DNA from: Dermatemys mawii
Lineage: Eukaryota; Chordata; Testudines; Dermatemydidae
Direction of reading: 5' to 3'
Length of the DNA: 64,000 nt
Assembly (NCBI GenBank): GCA_007922305.1
Contig: ML677348.1
Span: 21,988,124 to 22,052,123, forward strand
The position numbers and the translations under genes are program-made. This document shows positions 48,322 through 59,999 of the stretch, piece after piece. Within the stretch, counting starts at the first letter, position 1. Each line of letters begins with the position of its first letter. The notes beneath the pieces were generated by a model that was given only the letters and a program-made list of their open reading frames with translations, did no database searches and was not told the DNA's origin.

Positions 48322-49612
48322 CTGTTATCTTGTCACCTTATAGGGTAGACCAGTATTCTTTAGCAGCCACTTCAAAGTAAAGGAAAGGGCTCCACAAGCA
48401 GATGATTATAAAAAACACTCTCTCTGAACTCCTAGTGAGGGCCAGATCCTGAGAAGTATCTGCACATCTCCTTGACTCACCACCTCTCAGGATGCGGCCC
48501 TAAATGAGTGTGGTCAAATCATGGGCTGCATCCTCAGCAGATGCAGTTCCATGTGTTCTAGAGGGCTGGGAGCTTGGGAGCTATGCTGATTGACATCAGC
48601 TGAGAGTGTGGGGCACAACTGCTTTCTCAAAGCCCACTTATGAGAGAGCTGGAATATTTATAAAGTTGGTTGTCATTAGAAAGAAATGACAGCTGCAGCT
48701 GCTCATGGTAGCGTGACCACATTCTCTGTTGCTATCTGTCTGGGAAGCCTTCAGATTCAACTCTAAAAGACGGGTAGTTGGGGATGGGGGAAGTCGTTTC
48801 ACTATTGTTGCACAGATTTTTAAACTGCTGCATTTTCAAGAAGCATAATTGAATGTATTCTGGGTTTAAAACCGGTGTATCAGAGTGGAGAATCAGGCCC
48901 TCGAATGCATAACAAAGGACAGGATCATCTCTTTCTAGAGAAAGGGCTGTAGCAATTCATTTGGAGAGCTGGTTGCAGCTCACAAGAGAATGTGGAAAAA
49001 CTAACTCAACTATAAGTATATGGAGGTAAATGCCTGGAGCCACAGGACAGGGAGGAGAAAAAAAATCTGCCCTATGCATCTGGAATTTCTGTGCTTTCAT
49101 CAAAACTACAATTCCATTGGGTTAATGGGGCTGAGAGGATCAGAGGAGATTCTAGTGCATTTAATAGGAACATAACTTTAGGGCAGGTTTAGGGTAGTAC
49201 ATTCATGCCTGAATGACCTCAGATACAAAGACACCATCTGCACTGGCAGAATCACACAGGGAAGCTTTACAAGTGCTCGTCTAAACAATGCCAAGCCCTA
49301 GCCAGAAGCACTAGTATTATTAGACTGCATTCTCCATATTATTTAAACAAAAAAAATTCTTGCAGTCTTTTTTGACAAATAGCTGGGAAAAGAAAGATGA
49401 CATTGAGGCGTGCTTTTCATTGTTACTGTGAACAATGGCTTAGATTTTGGCTGAGCTCGGAGCCTTTGAAAATTGAATGTGAAATATTAGGCCACCATGA
49501 AAATTAAAATAATGGTAGCATACAAGAATGAAAAATATAGTGCAAGACACTATACATTGCATCCAGTTATAAAAAACATGTATACTCTATTTTATTTGGG
49601 AATAATATATAG

Positions 49613-50228
49613 TGTGACAAAGGTCCGAGTCTGTATTTGTGGGTCCTGCGTTTCCTGGCAGATTTAGGGGCCTCAGAAACTCATCCAGGCCCCAGAGTGA
49701 CCTCCCTTTCTCAGTAAGTAATTAGGGGAGACAGAAAGGGAGGAGCCCGGGCCCGCCCTCTACTCCGGACTCCAGCCCAGGGACCCTAATAGTATCAGCT
49801 AAGATGGCTGACCTTTTAGCCACAAAACACAATACAATTCCCTGGGCTACTTCCCCACAGCAGTCTCCGCTTCTTCAAACTCCACTTCACCCTTACCTCA
49901 GGGCCTCCTTCCTTCTGTACGATATGTTGTCCAACACTCAGTCTCACCAACAGCATAACTTCCTTCCACAGCTCCTGACACCCACAGCCCACCTGACTAA
50001 CTGGGAGGTTTTTATCTGGTTTCAGCCAGTCCCTGATTGGCTTCAGGTGTCCCAATTAGGCTAGCTGTTTCTACTCCTTTCTAGAAGGTTCTTAATTGGC
50101 CCCAGGTGTCTTGATTGGCCTGGAATGGCCTTTGCTGGCTATTCAGGGAACAGGGACCTACACATCCTGAGACTAATATACCTGCCTTCCAGCACTCTCC
50201 TATATCCTTCTGGTCTGACTCCGTCACA
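49613..50228 (-). mobile_element. solo LTR, 616 bp, with 4-bp target duplication
   Basis: The ends are TGTGACAAAGG and CCGTCACA (6-bp inverted TGTGAC, TG...CA). They are flanked by the direct repeat ATAG (49609-49612, 50229-50232). Minus orientation is suggested by CCAAT-like motifs and ATAAAA before 'acctccc' on that strand. Internal retroviral sequence is absent. The 4-bp duplication suits a gamma-type endogenous retrovirus or a Gypsy element. Confidence 0.8.
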
Positions 50229-50804
50229 ATAGTCATGTAATTAAAGACTCATAATGCATACGCACAAGGGTCCAGAGTTAAGGCTATATATGCCCAACTT
50301 TAACTTTGGCAAATTCTGATTTTAAGTGCTAATTATCATGTTCGATCTTAGTGTACAGGTGATATAGTTGTGCAGTTATAATTTTGTATGGAGTTAATAT
50401 TAAAATTCACACAAAAAATTTTCTATGTAGTAGAAATAAACCTAAAAGGCAATTCCTGGAACAATCTTTTATTCTGAGAGGAAAAAAATTCTACTGAACA
50501 GAAATGCATAATCAAAATTTAAATTTAAACTAACCTTTATTTACAGATCCAATTACGCCATCAGAGCCTAAAATCTGCATTTCCTCACTAGCACTTTACT
50601 ATTTGTAAAGTTCACATGCTCAGGTGAAACTGCCGTGAATAGTATATATGCTGTAGCTGTATACAAAAGATGACGTTTATATTGGAAACGCAGATTGACA
50701 TCTCAGTCTACTTTATTCTGTTCATCATGGTATCTCACTGCCTTGTGGTGAAGATGATGCAAACAAATTATTTAAAGTCTCTGAGATGTCCTTTTTCTCC
50801 TTTA

Positions 50805-51145
50805 TTGCTTCCTGGTAACATAGTGGATCCACCAGTTAGGGCCTTCAAGAATCAGGGAACAGAAAAAAAAGGCCAGCAAGGCAGAGCACTGGTTTGTTGT
50901 ATTTGGACTCCCAGCAGGGCAGAAGCCAGGGAAGCTGGCACTCCAACAAGAGTGGAAAAAAAAACCTGAGTTGAGCCCAGGAAGGGTGAAGGACCTTTTG
51001 TTTGTTAATGGGGACTCTGAGTACTCATAAGGGGCATGGCTGGATGGCTGAACCATAGAAGACCCAGCAAGAGGCCAGCAGCCTGCAGCAGCTGTTGGAG
51101 CTGAGGATATTGGTGACTTTAGGCACTGAGGCCAGGGGGCACTCC
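50805..51145. repeat. probable LTR fragment, unclassified
   Basis: G/A-rich text with 'gagcccaggaagggtgaagg' and 'gaagacccagcaagaggcc' resembles a dispersed turtle repeat. Boundaries and family are unclear. Confidence 0.3.
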
Positions 51146-52582
51146 AAGAATGAGTGTGCCCTATAACAGCCTGATTCAAAGCCCACTGACATCAATGGAA
51201 GACTTTCCTTGGACTTCTGAAATACTAGGTCTGATCTTAACCCAGCAGAAGAAAAAAATAACAACTTTCAATACTGTTGTAAGGCCAATTTTAAATCATT
51301 TAGTTAATATAACCCTGACCCTATGAACACCCCAGTGCCAGATGGTACGGAGCTCCCTAGTATGGAACAATGAATCTCAGCCTACCTGGTCAGCTCAGCC
51401 ACCTCACACTAAATCCAATGGGGGCATTTAATGTCATCAGAAAACTAATAGCTCACTGGTCATTAATAGTCTGATGTATGTACATTAACCTGCAAAGAAT
51501 GGTACTAATGTGCTGGAAATAGGTTACTAAAAACGTCTACACCAGGCATATCCGGGGAAGTTGATACACAAGTGTTGTCCAGACAAAGGAAAGGGGATGA
51601 CACCACAAGCCAAGTGTGGCAAGCCAAAGTGGGCCAGCCATTTGTATTGCAGACTGCAAGAAGATCATGTGCATTGTAAAAGTCACGAGTGGGGGAGGAG
51701 GAGCCAGCAGGGGAAAGGAACTTTATCTGGAGATACACTTCAGGATTATACATTTCAAATATTTACTGGACTACAAAAAGGGGGACGGGAAGAGTAGATA
51801 GCCTAAGTTATTCCTCACCACAGGAGACAAAGAAAATCAAGCACTTCGGGCTATGTAATTGATCCTCAGCCAGGACCAGCCAGCCATATTGGAAGAATGA
51901 CTATGGTGAGGACTTTTTTGAACAGACTATAGTTTATTGTGTTTCAGTAGCATATTTTTGCAACCATTTCTATCACTTAAACCATAGTAAACTTTATTTA
52001 CTATAAACCAACTCAGGGCTATGACTGAAGGGAAGGGTGAGAGAAACCCAGGTAGGTTAACCAGCTGTTGTGTACTGCCTTGTTAAAGGAGCAGCAAAAC
52101 CAATAGCTTTGTGGATGCTACAATAAAAGGGGACTGAACACTGCAGAAATGTCTCTGGGGAGAATTTGGGGCTGGAAAGGCTGTGGAGGTCCCTCTGCAA
52201 CGCGTAACTGGGTGGCGGAAGCCTGGCTGAGACCTGCATGCTTGTAGGCTGGCTGTGGCTGTCTGGGCTGTGAGCCACAGCAGCATAACGTTCAAGGCAC
52301 CCAGAGTTGCAGGGCAGGTGGTGACTTAATGCTTTACTGGCCTGGGTGAATCCCAAAGGGCCACAATAACCACTTTTAAATTTATCCTTTTTGAAATATT
52401 AGGTTGATTTAAAAATGTAGTTAACCAACTTATCTTGCAACAATACGTTGAACTAAATATCTTCTCTCATTTTTATATACTACAGGATTATGTAACTTTG
52501 TTGTGCACATTTCCTAAGTAGAATATTGACATTTGAGAAGAAATAATTCACATATCAACATTCCCTTTTAAGCATAAAGAAA

Positions 52583-52588
52583 TTTATT
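52583..52588 (-). terminator. polyadenylation signal of GPALPP1
   Basis: AATAAA on the minus strand lies about 90 nt past the stop codon, within the sequence GCAAAATAAATTTC. It implies a short 3' UTR of roughly 110-120 nt. Confidence 0.6.
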
Positions 52589-52677
52589 TTGCACACAAAT
52601 ATTTACAGAAAAATGTACTTTTTTTGGAAGTTGAAGTTTAATAGATTTCTCCTGAATGAAAACTTCATATCTTTGCA

Positions 52678-52893
52678 TTATAAAAACATATTGCCTTTGC
52701 TATGTGAAAACCTGGTGTTTAACTCCCTGGATTTCTTTATCAGGGCTTTCTTTTGAACTTCGTCAAATCGATTGACTTGGAGGTCCTGATCTCGGTCAAA
52801 TGGCCTTCTCTCTTGAGGCTTCTTATCGTCAGTTGCTTTGCTCTTTAATTTTTTGTGATGCATATCCATGAGAGATTCTGATCTTTTTGAGTC
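52678..52893 (-). CDS. GPALPP1: GPALPP1 last coding exon
   Basis: 71 codons and the TAA stop (52680-52678): DSKRSESLMDMHHKKLKSKA ... PFDRDQDLQVNRFDEVQKKA, LIKKSRELNTRFSHSKGNMF, L. The acceptor is CTATTTCCAG. It is basic and highly conserved with the human C-terminus. Upstream of 52893 the reading frame stays open into the intron by chance. Confidence 0.97.
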   Translation of the reverse strand, partial: DSKRSESLMDMHHKKLKSKATDDKKPQERRPFDRDQDLQVNRFDEVQKKALIKKSRELNTRFSHSKGNMFL

Positions 52894-53183
52894 CTGGAAA
52901 TAGGGGAAGAAAGAGGGTGAATATTGCAGAATGATGGTGAAATGTAGCAAAAACAAAAATGACTTAAAATGTGCCGAGTCAGGGATGGTTATGAGGAATT
53001 CCAGAAAGACGAGATAAACTACTGGAAACATGAAAGTAAATGAAATTCAAAGTAGACAAGTGCAGGGTAACTCAAATTAGAAGAAAATACTTTTATACAC
53101 CATTTAAAAATGGGATTCTTACCTCTGAAACTGTCAATGTAGACAGATGAATATGCAATTATAGGAAAAAAGTACTAAAACGT

Positions 53184-53312
53184 GGTCTTAATTCAGCAAA
53201 ACACTTACATGTGTGTTTAAATTTAAGCATTTGATTAGTCCACTGAAGTCAATAGGAGTATTTTCTTGCTTGAAGTTAAGCACAGGCTTAGGTGCTTTGC
53301 TGAATTTGGGGC
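53184..53312. mobile_element. old palindromic MITE in GPALPP1 last intron
   Basis: The left end 'ggtcttaattcagcaaaaca' is mirrored by the right end 'tgctttgctgaatttggggc'. The centre has 'actgaagtcaataggagt'. This is a known kind of ancient sauropsid palindromic repeat. Related shorter pieces lie near 51168-51238 and 53668-53745. Confidence 0.6.
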
Positions 53313-54826
53313 TTATGATGTTTTTCAGAACCTGACGCTGCTGTCATACAATGTAAAACTTCCATTGATTTTAAACAGGAGCAGCATCAGTCCCAAGTAG
53401 GGGATGCTGCAGCATCCTCTGAAAGTAAAGTATGTACGTCCTGCTATGGCTAGCCAGTTCCTTGGACTCCCACCCCATTGCAAACCTGTGTAAAGGTCTG
53501 ATAAAAACTGGTCCATAAGCAAATCTTTTTGTATCTTTGTCTATATTTAATGACATCTACATGAAGACAAGCTCTTTGTTAAATTCTACTTTTCCTTCTG
53601 CTTATTCCCCACCTGTAGTCACCATCTTCTGTGATATCAAACTGTTGCTGTGGATAATCATTAAATCACAGGCCAGACTCAAACCTGGTATAATTCCACT
53701 GATTTTAACAGAGTTACACCAGAGGACTGATAATACCAAGTTATCACTGCAGATGCTAAAATTAAGAAACCATTTTAAGATATAAAGCACTTTCCATGAA
53801 AGTGTCCTTGGTAGGAAATCAATGGAGAACAGAAAAGGAAGAAAAGCCATTTGAAAATGACCTAAGACTTGTTTGTATGCAGAACATTTTTCAAAACATT
53901 TTAAGAGGCATCAGCTAACCTTGTACAATAATAGTATATGGAAGTTTCTCTTTGGTAGAGGAGATAACAGAATACAAAATACAATTTAAAAGAACTGCAT
54001 TTATATAATGTCCACAACTGAACAAGGAGCAGGAAACAGAGAAAATTCAAGACCTTACACTAATAGCTCTGGATCTCTAAGCCCTATAAATCTAAAATGA
54101 TACATTACCTAATGAACTGCAAATAAATTATTAAGAGTGCCCCATAAACTCAATTCTTCTAATATAAGCCAAGGTTGCTGTTCTCTCAGTTAATTGTTTT
54201 CTCTCAGGAGATTTGATTGTCTTCCAGCTGATGGCTGTAAACAAGGGAGAAAAGGAAGGGGCAGCTGTAGGACAGACAATAGCCCATGCTGTGAGACAGC
54301 AGTGGGTGGGGGAGGGAAGGGATATTAGGCTCAGATTTTTAATTACCAATATTTGTCCATGAAAACCACAACAGCTTTTGCAGAAACTAAGGAATATTGC
54401 CAAGTAAAAATACTACTCGAAAAGCAGAGAATTATGGTATTGATTTTTTAGACACATCGAGCCTCCTTCGGATGGTTCTGTATTTTAACCTTTCAATTAT
54501 ACCCGTAACACTGTTTTCTTCCAGGGATGCTTGTAACTTAGTGAAGTCTTTTACTGTTTGATGTGAAACTGTCTATTACAGCAATGGAAGTTCTACCATG
54601 GGAATCATTTAAGTAAAGCACAAACTGAAACTCATCTAAGAAAATCTTCCTCTTGTTGAAGTCAAGGGCAAATTCTCTAATGGCTTAAATGGCTGCAGGT
54701 TTGGGCCCCAGAAGTGAAGAATGTAATGATATCACCATGGAAACCAACAGTGCTAGGAATGAGAAACCAAAAGAGTAAAGAATTAAAGGAACCCTAGAAG
54801 GAAAAACATTTTGTGCTTATACTTGC

Positions 54827-54925
54827 ATTGTATGAAGACAGCTGCTCAGCCAGCCTCTTGTCTCTTGCCGATAATATAACTTCTTCATCACCTTTACTGG
54901 CTGACTTCCTTGCCTCTTGCATTTC
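54827..54925 (-). CDS. GPALPP1: GPALPP1 internal exon ending at a GC donor
   Basis: A 99-nt exon of 33 codons: EMQEARKSASKGDEEVILSA, RDKRLAEQLSSYN. The acceptor is TCATCAG. The only join that keeps the frame with the last exon ends this exon at AAT and uses GCAAGT as donor, giving SYN-DSKRSES (human SYN-ESKRSES). The nearby GT four bases further on (GTATAAG) would shift the frame. Confidence 0.92.
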
Positions 54926-55327
54926 CTGATGAATGGAAGCAGACTGCAATTATTAGCAGGCAGCACACTTGAAGTAAGTGACAAAGAAATCTATATTTAT
55001 CTTGCTTAAATATTAGAGGAGCATGTCAAGACAGAGCCTTTGTACCTCTGCCCCTCAGACATTTTTGCTCTGCTTGATAAGAAACAGCCTGGCCACACTG
55101 TTTGTTAAATTGATATAGAACAATAGACTACCCAGGCCATAGCAGACAGAGATATGCTGTTGTTTAATGTAAGGAGGAAAATGATTACTTTAGATCTGAA
55201 ATCTCTGTAGTTGGGAACATAATGAGAGCACTTTTATGAGGTTTTCCCTGAATGGCGGAGGTGAACTTTGAGAAGACTGATAACCTATAGACTATATATA
55301 TGTTTATATGAATGAATAAATGCTCAC

Positions 55328-55492
55328 TTGGGCTTTCCTCTCTCTGTCAGCTGGAGTATCTGTCCAAACTGACTTATCTCCTGATTTCTCATCTGTTCTT
55401 CTCTTGAAAGTTCTTGGGCCCAATCCAAAGCCTTTCAATTCTGGTGGAAGCTCAGTCATCCAAGACTCCCTTGAAACTTGCTTGGAGCCATC
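55328..55492 (-). CDS. GPALPP1: GPALPP1 internal exon, RESWMTELPPE block
   Basis: A 165-nt exon of 55 codons: DGSKQVSRESWMTELPPELK, GFGLGPRTFKRRTDEKSGDK, SVWTDTPADRERKAQ. The acceptor is TTTAAAG and the donor GTGAGC. This is the most conserved block of the DUF3752-type region known from the family. It lies only 175 bp downstream of the previous exon. Confidence 0.95.
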
Positions 55493-55667
55493 CTTTAAAA
55501 ATAAAAATCATAGTGGGAAAGTTAAAAATAAATCACAGATTCTTCTAGATAACATTTTCTTAAGAGCTACAGTCATTTAGCATCTTCAATACACACAGCC
55601 AGGCTTGCTAAAATTTACACAAACCTTTTTAGGTTTGAAACACGTACAGTCAAAATTATTAACTTAC

Positions 55668-55802
55668 ATCATCTGAAGAAGTAAGTTTTTCTTTCATTCG
55701 CTGAGCTCTGCGTTCAAAGTCTCTAGTTACATTGGATTCTACTGGTCCTTTTGCAGGCATTGGACCTATGACAGCGTCATCTTCCTCACTACTATCCGCT
55801 GC
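55668..55802 (-). CDS. GPALPP1: GPALPP1 internal exon, acidic stretch and IGPMPAKGP
   Basis: A 135-nt exon of 45 codons: AADSSEEDDAVIGPMPAKGP, then VESNVTRDFERRAQRMKEKL and TSSDD. The acceptor is TTGGAAG and the donor GTAAGT, both phase 0. The human order (DSSEDEDIIGPMPAKGP...FEKRAERMKEKL) matches. The acidic start could be a casein-kinase-2-type phosphorylation region (inference). Confidence 0.94.
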
Positions 55803-57365
55803 CTTCCAAAAATAAAACAAAACATCAACCAACCATAATAGGTCCTTACAGAAATATTCTTAGCTATATAAATTGATTTCTATTGTCTGCCTAATGGTTC
55901 ATACAAACCTAAGTATCTTCTCAAACGGGTCTGTCACCAATAATTTCTTTCAATTCATATTCAGAAACAGAAGTGTATTATAAATAAACATTACTTATAT
56001 ATCCAAGCATTTAAAAGCTGTGCAGTCCCAGTTCTAACTCCCATTGCCTTTAATAGAAACCAAATTATTTCTAATCTCTATACTTCTGAAAGTGTCATCA
56101 GTTGTGGTGAACAGAATTCTTGCCAGAGAGATTAATAATGCACTTTTTAAAAGATGTGTAGAATACTCAACATCAAGATATCATCTTTGGATACTCTGCT
56201 CGCTCTCCTGATAAATGATTAACATCCGATACAAGTAGAATGCACATGTACAGCTCTGATATCATGGGCACTAATATATCCTCCATTACTGCCATCAACA
56301 TTCTGAATGTATTGTCATAGGTGTGTATAGCATTTTACATAGCAAGAAAAGAGCTTAGAATCTAAACTGATCATAGCAAGACTGAATGTTGGGAGGAGGA
56401 CAACAGGAAAGGGTGGGGGTGGAAAGGAAGGAAGGAAGGAATACAAAGAATATAGTTATGGAATTGCTTCACTGGTACAGCACATGCTGTGCTAGTTAAG
56501 GTTTGCTTTTTTTTAGAATTCCCTTTCAGGATTGGTTAAGATGGAATTTATATAATCTGAAGGACTGTTAGAAAAGTCAGATCTGAAGAAGGCTGGATGG
56601 AGTACAGAATAAAGGGAGACATTCCAGGTATAGAGAGCTGAATGGGAGATGGCGCACAAGTCCCTCTAAGAGGAAAAAACCTAAGTGGAAATGGAAGGAC
56701 ACAAGTTCTGTGAAAGACTGGCAAGTAACTAGTGATGAGCTGTAGGAAGTAACAGTGTTGTGCAAAGCCTTGAAAATGAGAATAAGAAGTTTGACATGAT
56801 GTAAAGCTGGGGTCTGTTAAGTAGGATAGATGCATTCACGTGGCAGAGGAGAGTGGTGGCATCTATTGGTAACCTATAAGACAACAACAGGGCTGGCATA
56901 GCCCAGAGGAGCAAGCTTGAGTGGAGAACAAGTCGGTGTTGGTAGGGAAGTAACACAGCCACTGTGGGCAAGACTACCTCCTACTAGAGGCAGGGGTAAC
57001 AACATGACCAACAGTCCTAGGTACCCCAAGAACCATCCCAATGCACAAAAGTATCCCTGTCCCCAGTCGATAAGGAAAACCAGGGAACCAATCTGGATAT
57101 TTTGTAAAGGAAGATGTGGCAGGCTTTAGACAACCCTCAATGTTGGAGGAAGGCAAGAGAGTAGGATGACAATACGTTGTTGGCCCACAAAACTGACACA
57201 ACTGTAGAATTATCTACTGTGATGGAGAAAGGAAAAGGAGGGCTTTATTTGGGTGTGAGATGGTTTTGGCATGCTACGTTTAAGTTGACAGGTAGGCTTC
57301 CAAACAGTGGATGAGGCAGTGGCAGAAGAGAATGGAGAGAATAAAACCACCACCAGATTTCAGTG

Positions 57366-58108
57366 TAAAAGAAGAACAGGAATACTTGTGGCACCTTAGA
57401 GACTAACAAATTTATTTCAGTATAAGCTTTCATGGGCTATAGCCCACTTCATCGGCTGCATAAAATGGAGCACACAGTAGGTAAGATGTACATACACACA
57501 GAGAAAATATGTAAAGGTGGAAGTTGTCATTCCAATTCTAAGAGGCTATTTAATTGAGATGGGCTATTATCAGCAAGAGAAAAAAAGAACTTTTGTAGTG
57601 ATAATAAAGATGGTCAATATCAGATAGTTGACAAGAAGGTGTGAGGATATTTATCATAGATTCAATTAGTGTAGTGACCCAGCCATTCCCAGTCTCTGGC
57701 AACTAAATTTGATAGAGTCCAATCTGCAAATTAATTGCAGTTCAACAGCTTCTCATTGGAGTCTGTTTTTGAAGTTTTTCTGTTTTAAAATTGTAATCTT
57801 CAGATCTGTTACAGAGTGGCCAGGGAGACTGAAGTGTTTTCATACTGATTTTTGAATGTTATGATTCCGGATGTCAAATGTGTGTCCATTTATCCTTTTG
57901 CGTAGAGACTGTCCAGTTTGGCCAATGCGCATGGCAGAGGGGCATTGCTGGCATATATCACATTGGTAGATGTGCAAGAGAATGAACCCCTGATGGCATG
58001 GCTGATGTGATTAGGTCCTATGACAGTGTCAGTTGAATAAATATGTGGACAGAGTTGGCATCAGGCTTTGTTGTAAGGATAGGTTCCTGGGTTAGTGTTT
58101 TTGTTGTG
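57366..58108 (-). mobile_element. Penelope-like element, C-terminal GIY-YIG region and 3' tail
   Basis: The minus strand encodes CQQCPSAMRIGQTGQSLRKR, then INGHTFDIRNHN, the start of the GIY-YIG endonuclease typical of Penelope-like retroelements, with later frames broken by stops. The 3' end 'agcccatgaaagcttatact...taaggtgccacaagtattcctg' matches the copy at 24900-25160. The 5' part is replaced by DIRS sequence at about 58109. Confidence 0.8.
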
Positions 58109-59960
58109 TGATGTCCTTGCAACACAGCCCGATGCCAACTGCCAAAAGGGACAGGGAAGGGTGTTGGAGAGGTTAGGGAGGTAAAATGGATAGAATACCC
58201 ATTGTGAACAATCTCTAGGACACATGGTCCGATATTGTGTTCCCAGGTGCTGCAGAACACTGCCAACCAGTGGCCAAATGGGTGGAGAGTGATGGTTGGC
58301 TGTAGCAGGTCGGGGAAATGGTTTAACACCTCAAACAACATTTCAAAATTGGTGCTTGGATGTAAACTGCTAGGATTAGAGAGATTATGGGCCAGATGGT
58401 TTACACCTTGAAGATTTATTTTTCTTCTTCTGTGGCTCATGGTAACATCGAGTTAGGTACTGGGAGATGTGTGGTTTGTTCCTCTTTTGTCCTGGCACAT
58501 AAATGTCCACAAACAAAGAGTGGTCCGAGAATCTTCAGGGTATGAAGAGAGGCATCAGTCTTTTCCGCTAAGAGCTTAGTGCCTTCAAAGGGAAGGTCTC
58601 CAATAGTTGACTGTACCTCCTTCAGGAAGCTTGGCAGATGGAACCATGACACATGTGGCATCACCATCACTGTGGAGAAAGACCTGGCCACTATGTCAGC
58701 TGTGTCAAGGACAGATTGTAGTGTTCTCTTTGCTACTAACTGTCCCTCCTGGATAATGGCCTTAAATTGGTTGCAATGTGACTCAGGCAGCTGCTCAATA
58801 AAGCTGTTCAGTTTTGATTAATTTATGTAGTCTTATTTTACGTCAGGGCAATCTGAAACTGAAGCATGGCCAAGGAGTATACCTTCCTTCCAAAAACATT
58901 CAAACGCTACCAGTCACTATCGTAGGAAGTGAACCTCTTCTGCGTTGATGGACACAGGAACTAACAGCATCCTCCACAATGGACTTGGGTGGAGGGTGAG
59001 ACAAGAGGAATTCAGTCTCCTTTGCGGGGACATAATTTTCTTTGCCTGCTTGCAGGCAGGTGTTACTGATGCTGGGGTCTGCCAAATGATTCTTGACAAG
59101 TACAGAATGGCCTTGTTAATGGGGCAGTCTTTGAAGACTAGGATGAATGGAGTATGTCAAGGAGATGATGGTGGTGTCCTTGACTTCTTCCACCAGTATT
59201 TGGAGAGTGTCTACCACTCTCTGCTAGGTCCTGGAAGAGACTAAAGTCATCAGCCAGAGACAATGGGGGAAGCATGACTGCCTCATCTGGGGAGGAGGAG
59301 GAGATGGTACTTGGGCCTTTCTGAGCACTGCCCTCCTGTTCCTCCACAATTTCTTCTGGAGGTTCTGAAGCTCTGGACACAGTGGTCGAAGGGGTGCATC
59401 TTGAGGGTTCTTAAGTGGGGCTAGACACTCAAGAGGCATGCTGGTGATATGCAACCCAAGGGTCCCAGTATGGCCACTGGGGGCATAGAGGATGGTGGTC
59501 CCCATAAGTGGCCATACCAAGATGGAAGTGGTGGGGCCATCTGAAGGTATGCTCGAGGTCCCTGTTGATATTGGACACTATAAAGAGCCTGGGAAGAGTT
59601 GTGTGATGCTGCCTCCTTGGGTTTGCTATCGGAGCCCTCACTAGAGGGCGGGGGAATGTGGCAGGGCAGAGGGGAGGACTTGTGGGCTGAGCAAAGACTC
59701 AGTGCAGAGGTGCTGTTAGCAAGAAAGGGCTCTGGTACATCAGATACATGGAGGTCTCTAGAAAGTTGGAATTCTGGTGGGACCGACTGACTTGCTGCCG
59801 CTGGCAGTACTGGGAGAGATGTCCTGTCCTAAAGGAAATTCTCTGATCAGCAGCACAGGGATGCAAGCAGACCTACAATGGAGCAGTCATAGGGACACTA
59901 CTCGAAGAAGGAGGACATTTGAGACCATAATCATGGATAGGGCCACCCTGCTCTATAGCA
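58109..59960 (-). mobile_element. DIRS-type retrotransposon, gag region
   Basis: Minus-strand frames match the DIRS gag/LAP2-alpha-like protein: FSLFQDLAES, LLDILHSS, IIWQTPASVTPACKQAKK, then ARSFSTVMVMPHVSWFHLPS, FLKEVQSTIGDLPFEGTKLL, AEKTDASLHTLK, and near 58200 the approach to the RT (FEVLNHFPDLLQP, LEIVHNGYSIHFTS). The reading frame is interrupted. The C-terminal domain of vertebrate LAP2-alpha is thought to derive from such a gag. The element ends abruptly where Penelope-like sequence starts. Confidence 0.75.
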
Positions 59961-59999
59961 AAGAGGGAGAAAGAATGGCATAGGCTAGAACCCTGTAGG

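Larger units (their letters stand above)
23481..52560. other. intergenic region between GPALPP1 and GTF2F2
   Basis: No host gene is recognisable in this ~29 kb. Besides the listed repeats, the stretches 25200-28100, 29600-30600, 44300-45850, 46070-47880, 48330-49600, 50240-50800 and 51150-52560 look like unique or strongly decayed sequence, with no domain-bearing ORF or RNA gene that I can support. Confidence 0.6.

Noticed and set aside
52894..53031. Upstream extension of the last GPALPP1 exon as a separate 117-codon gene
   Set aside because: The extra 46 residues are intronic, hydrophobic and precede a clear CCAG acceptor; the family sequence starts at the acceptor.
58018..58440. 140-codon frame as a possible host exon
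   Set aside because: It bridges the DIRS and Penelope-like parts and resembles DIRS gag, not a host protein.
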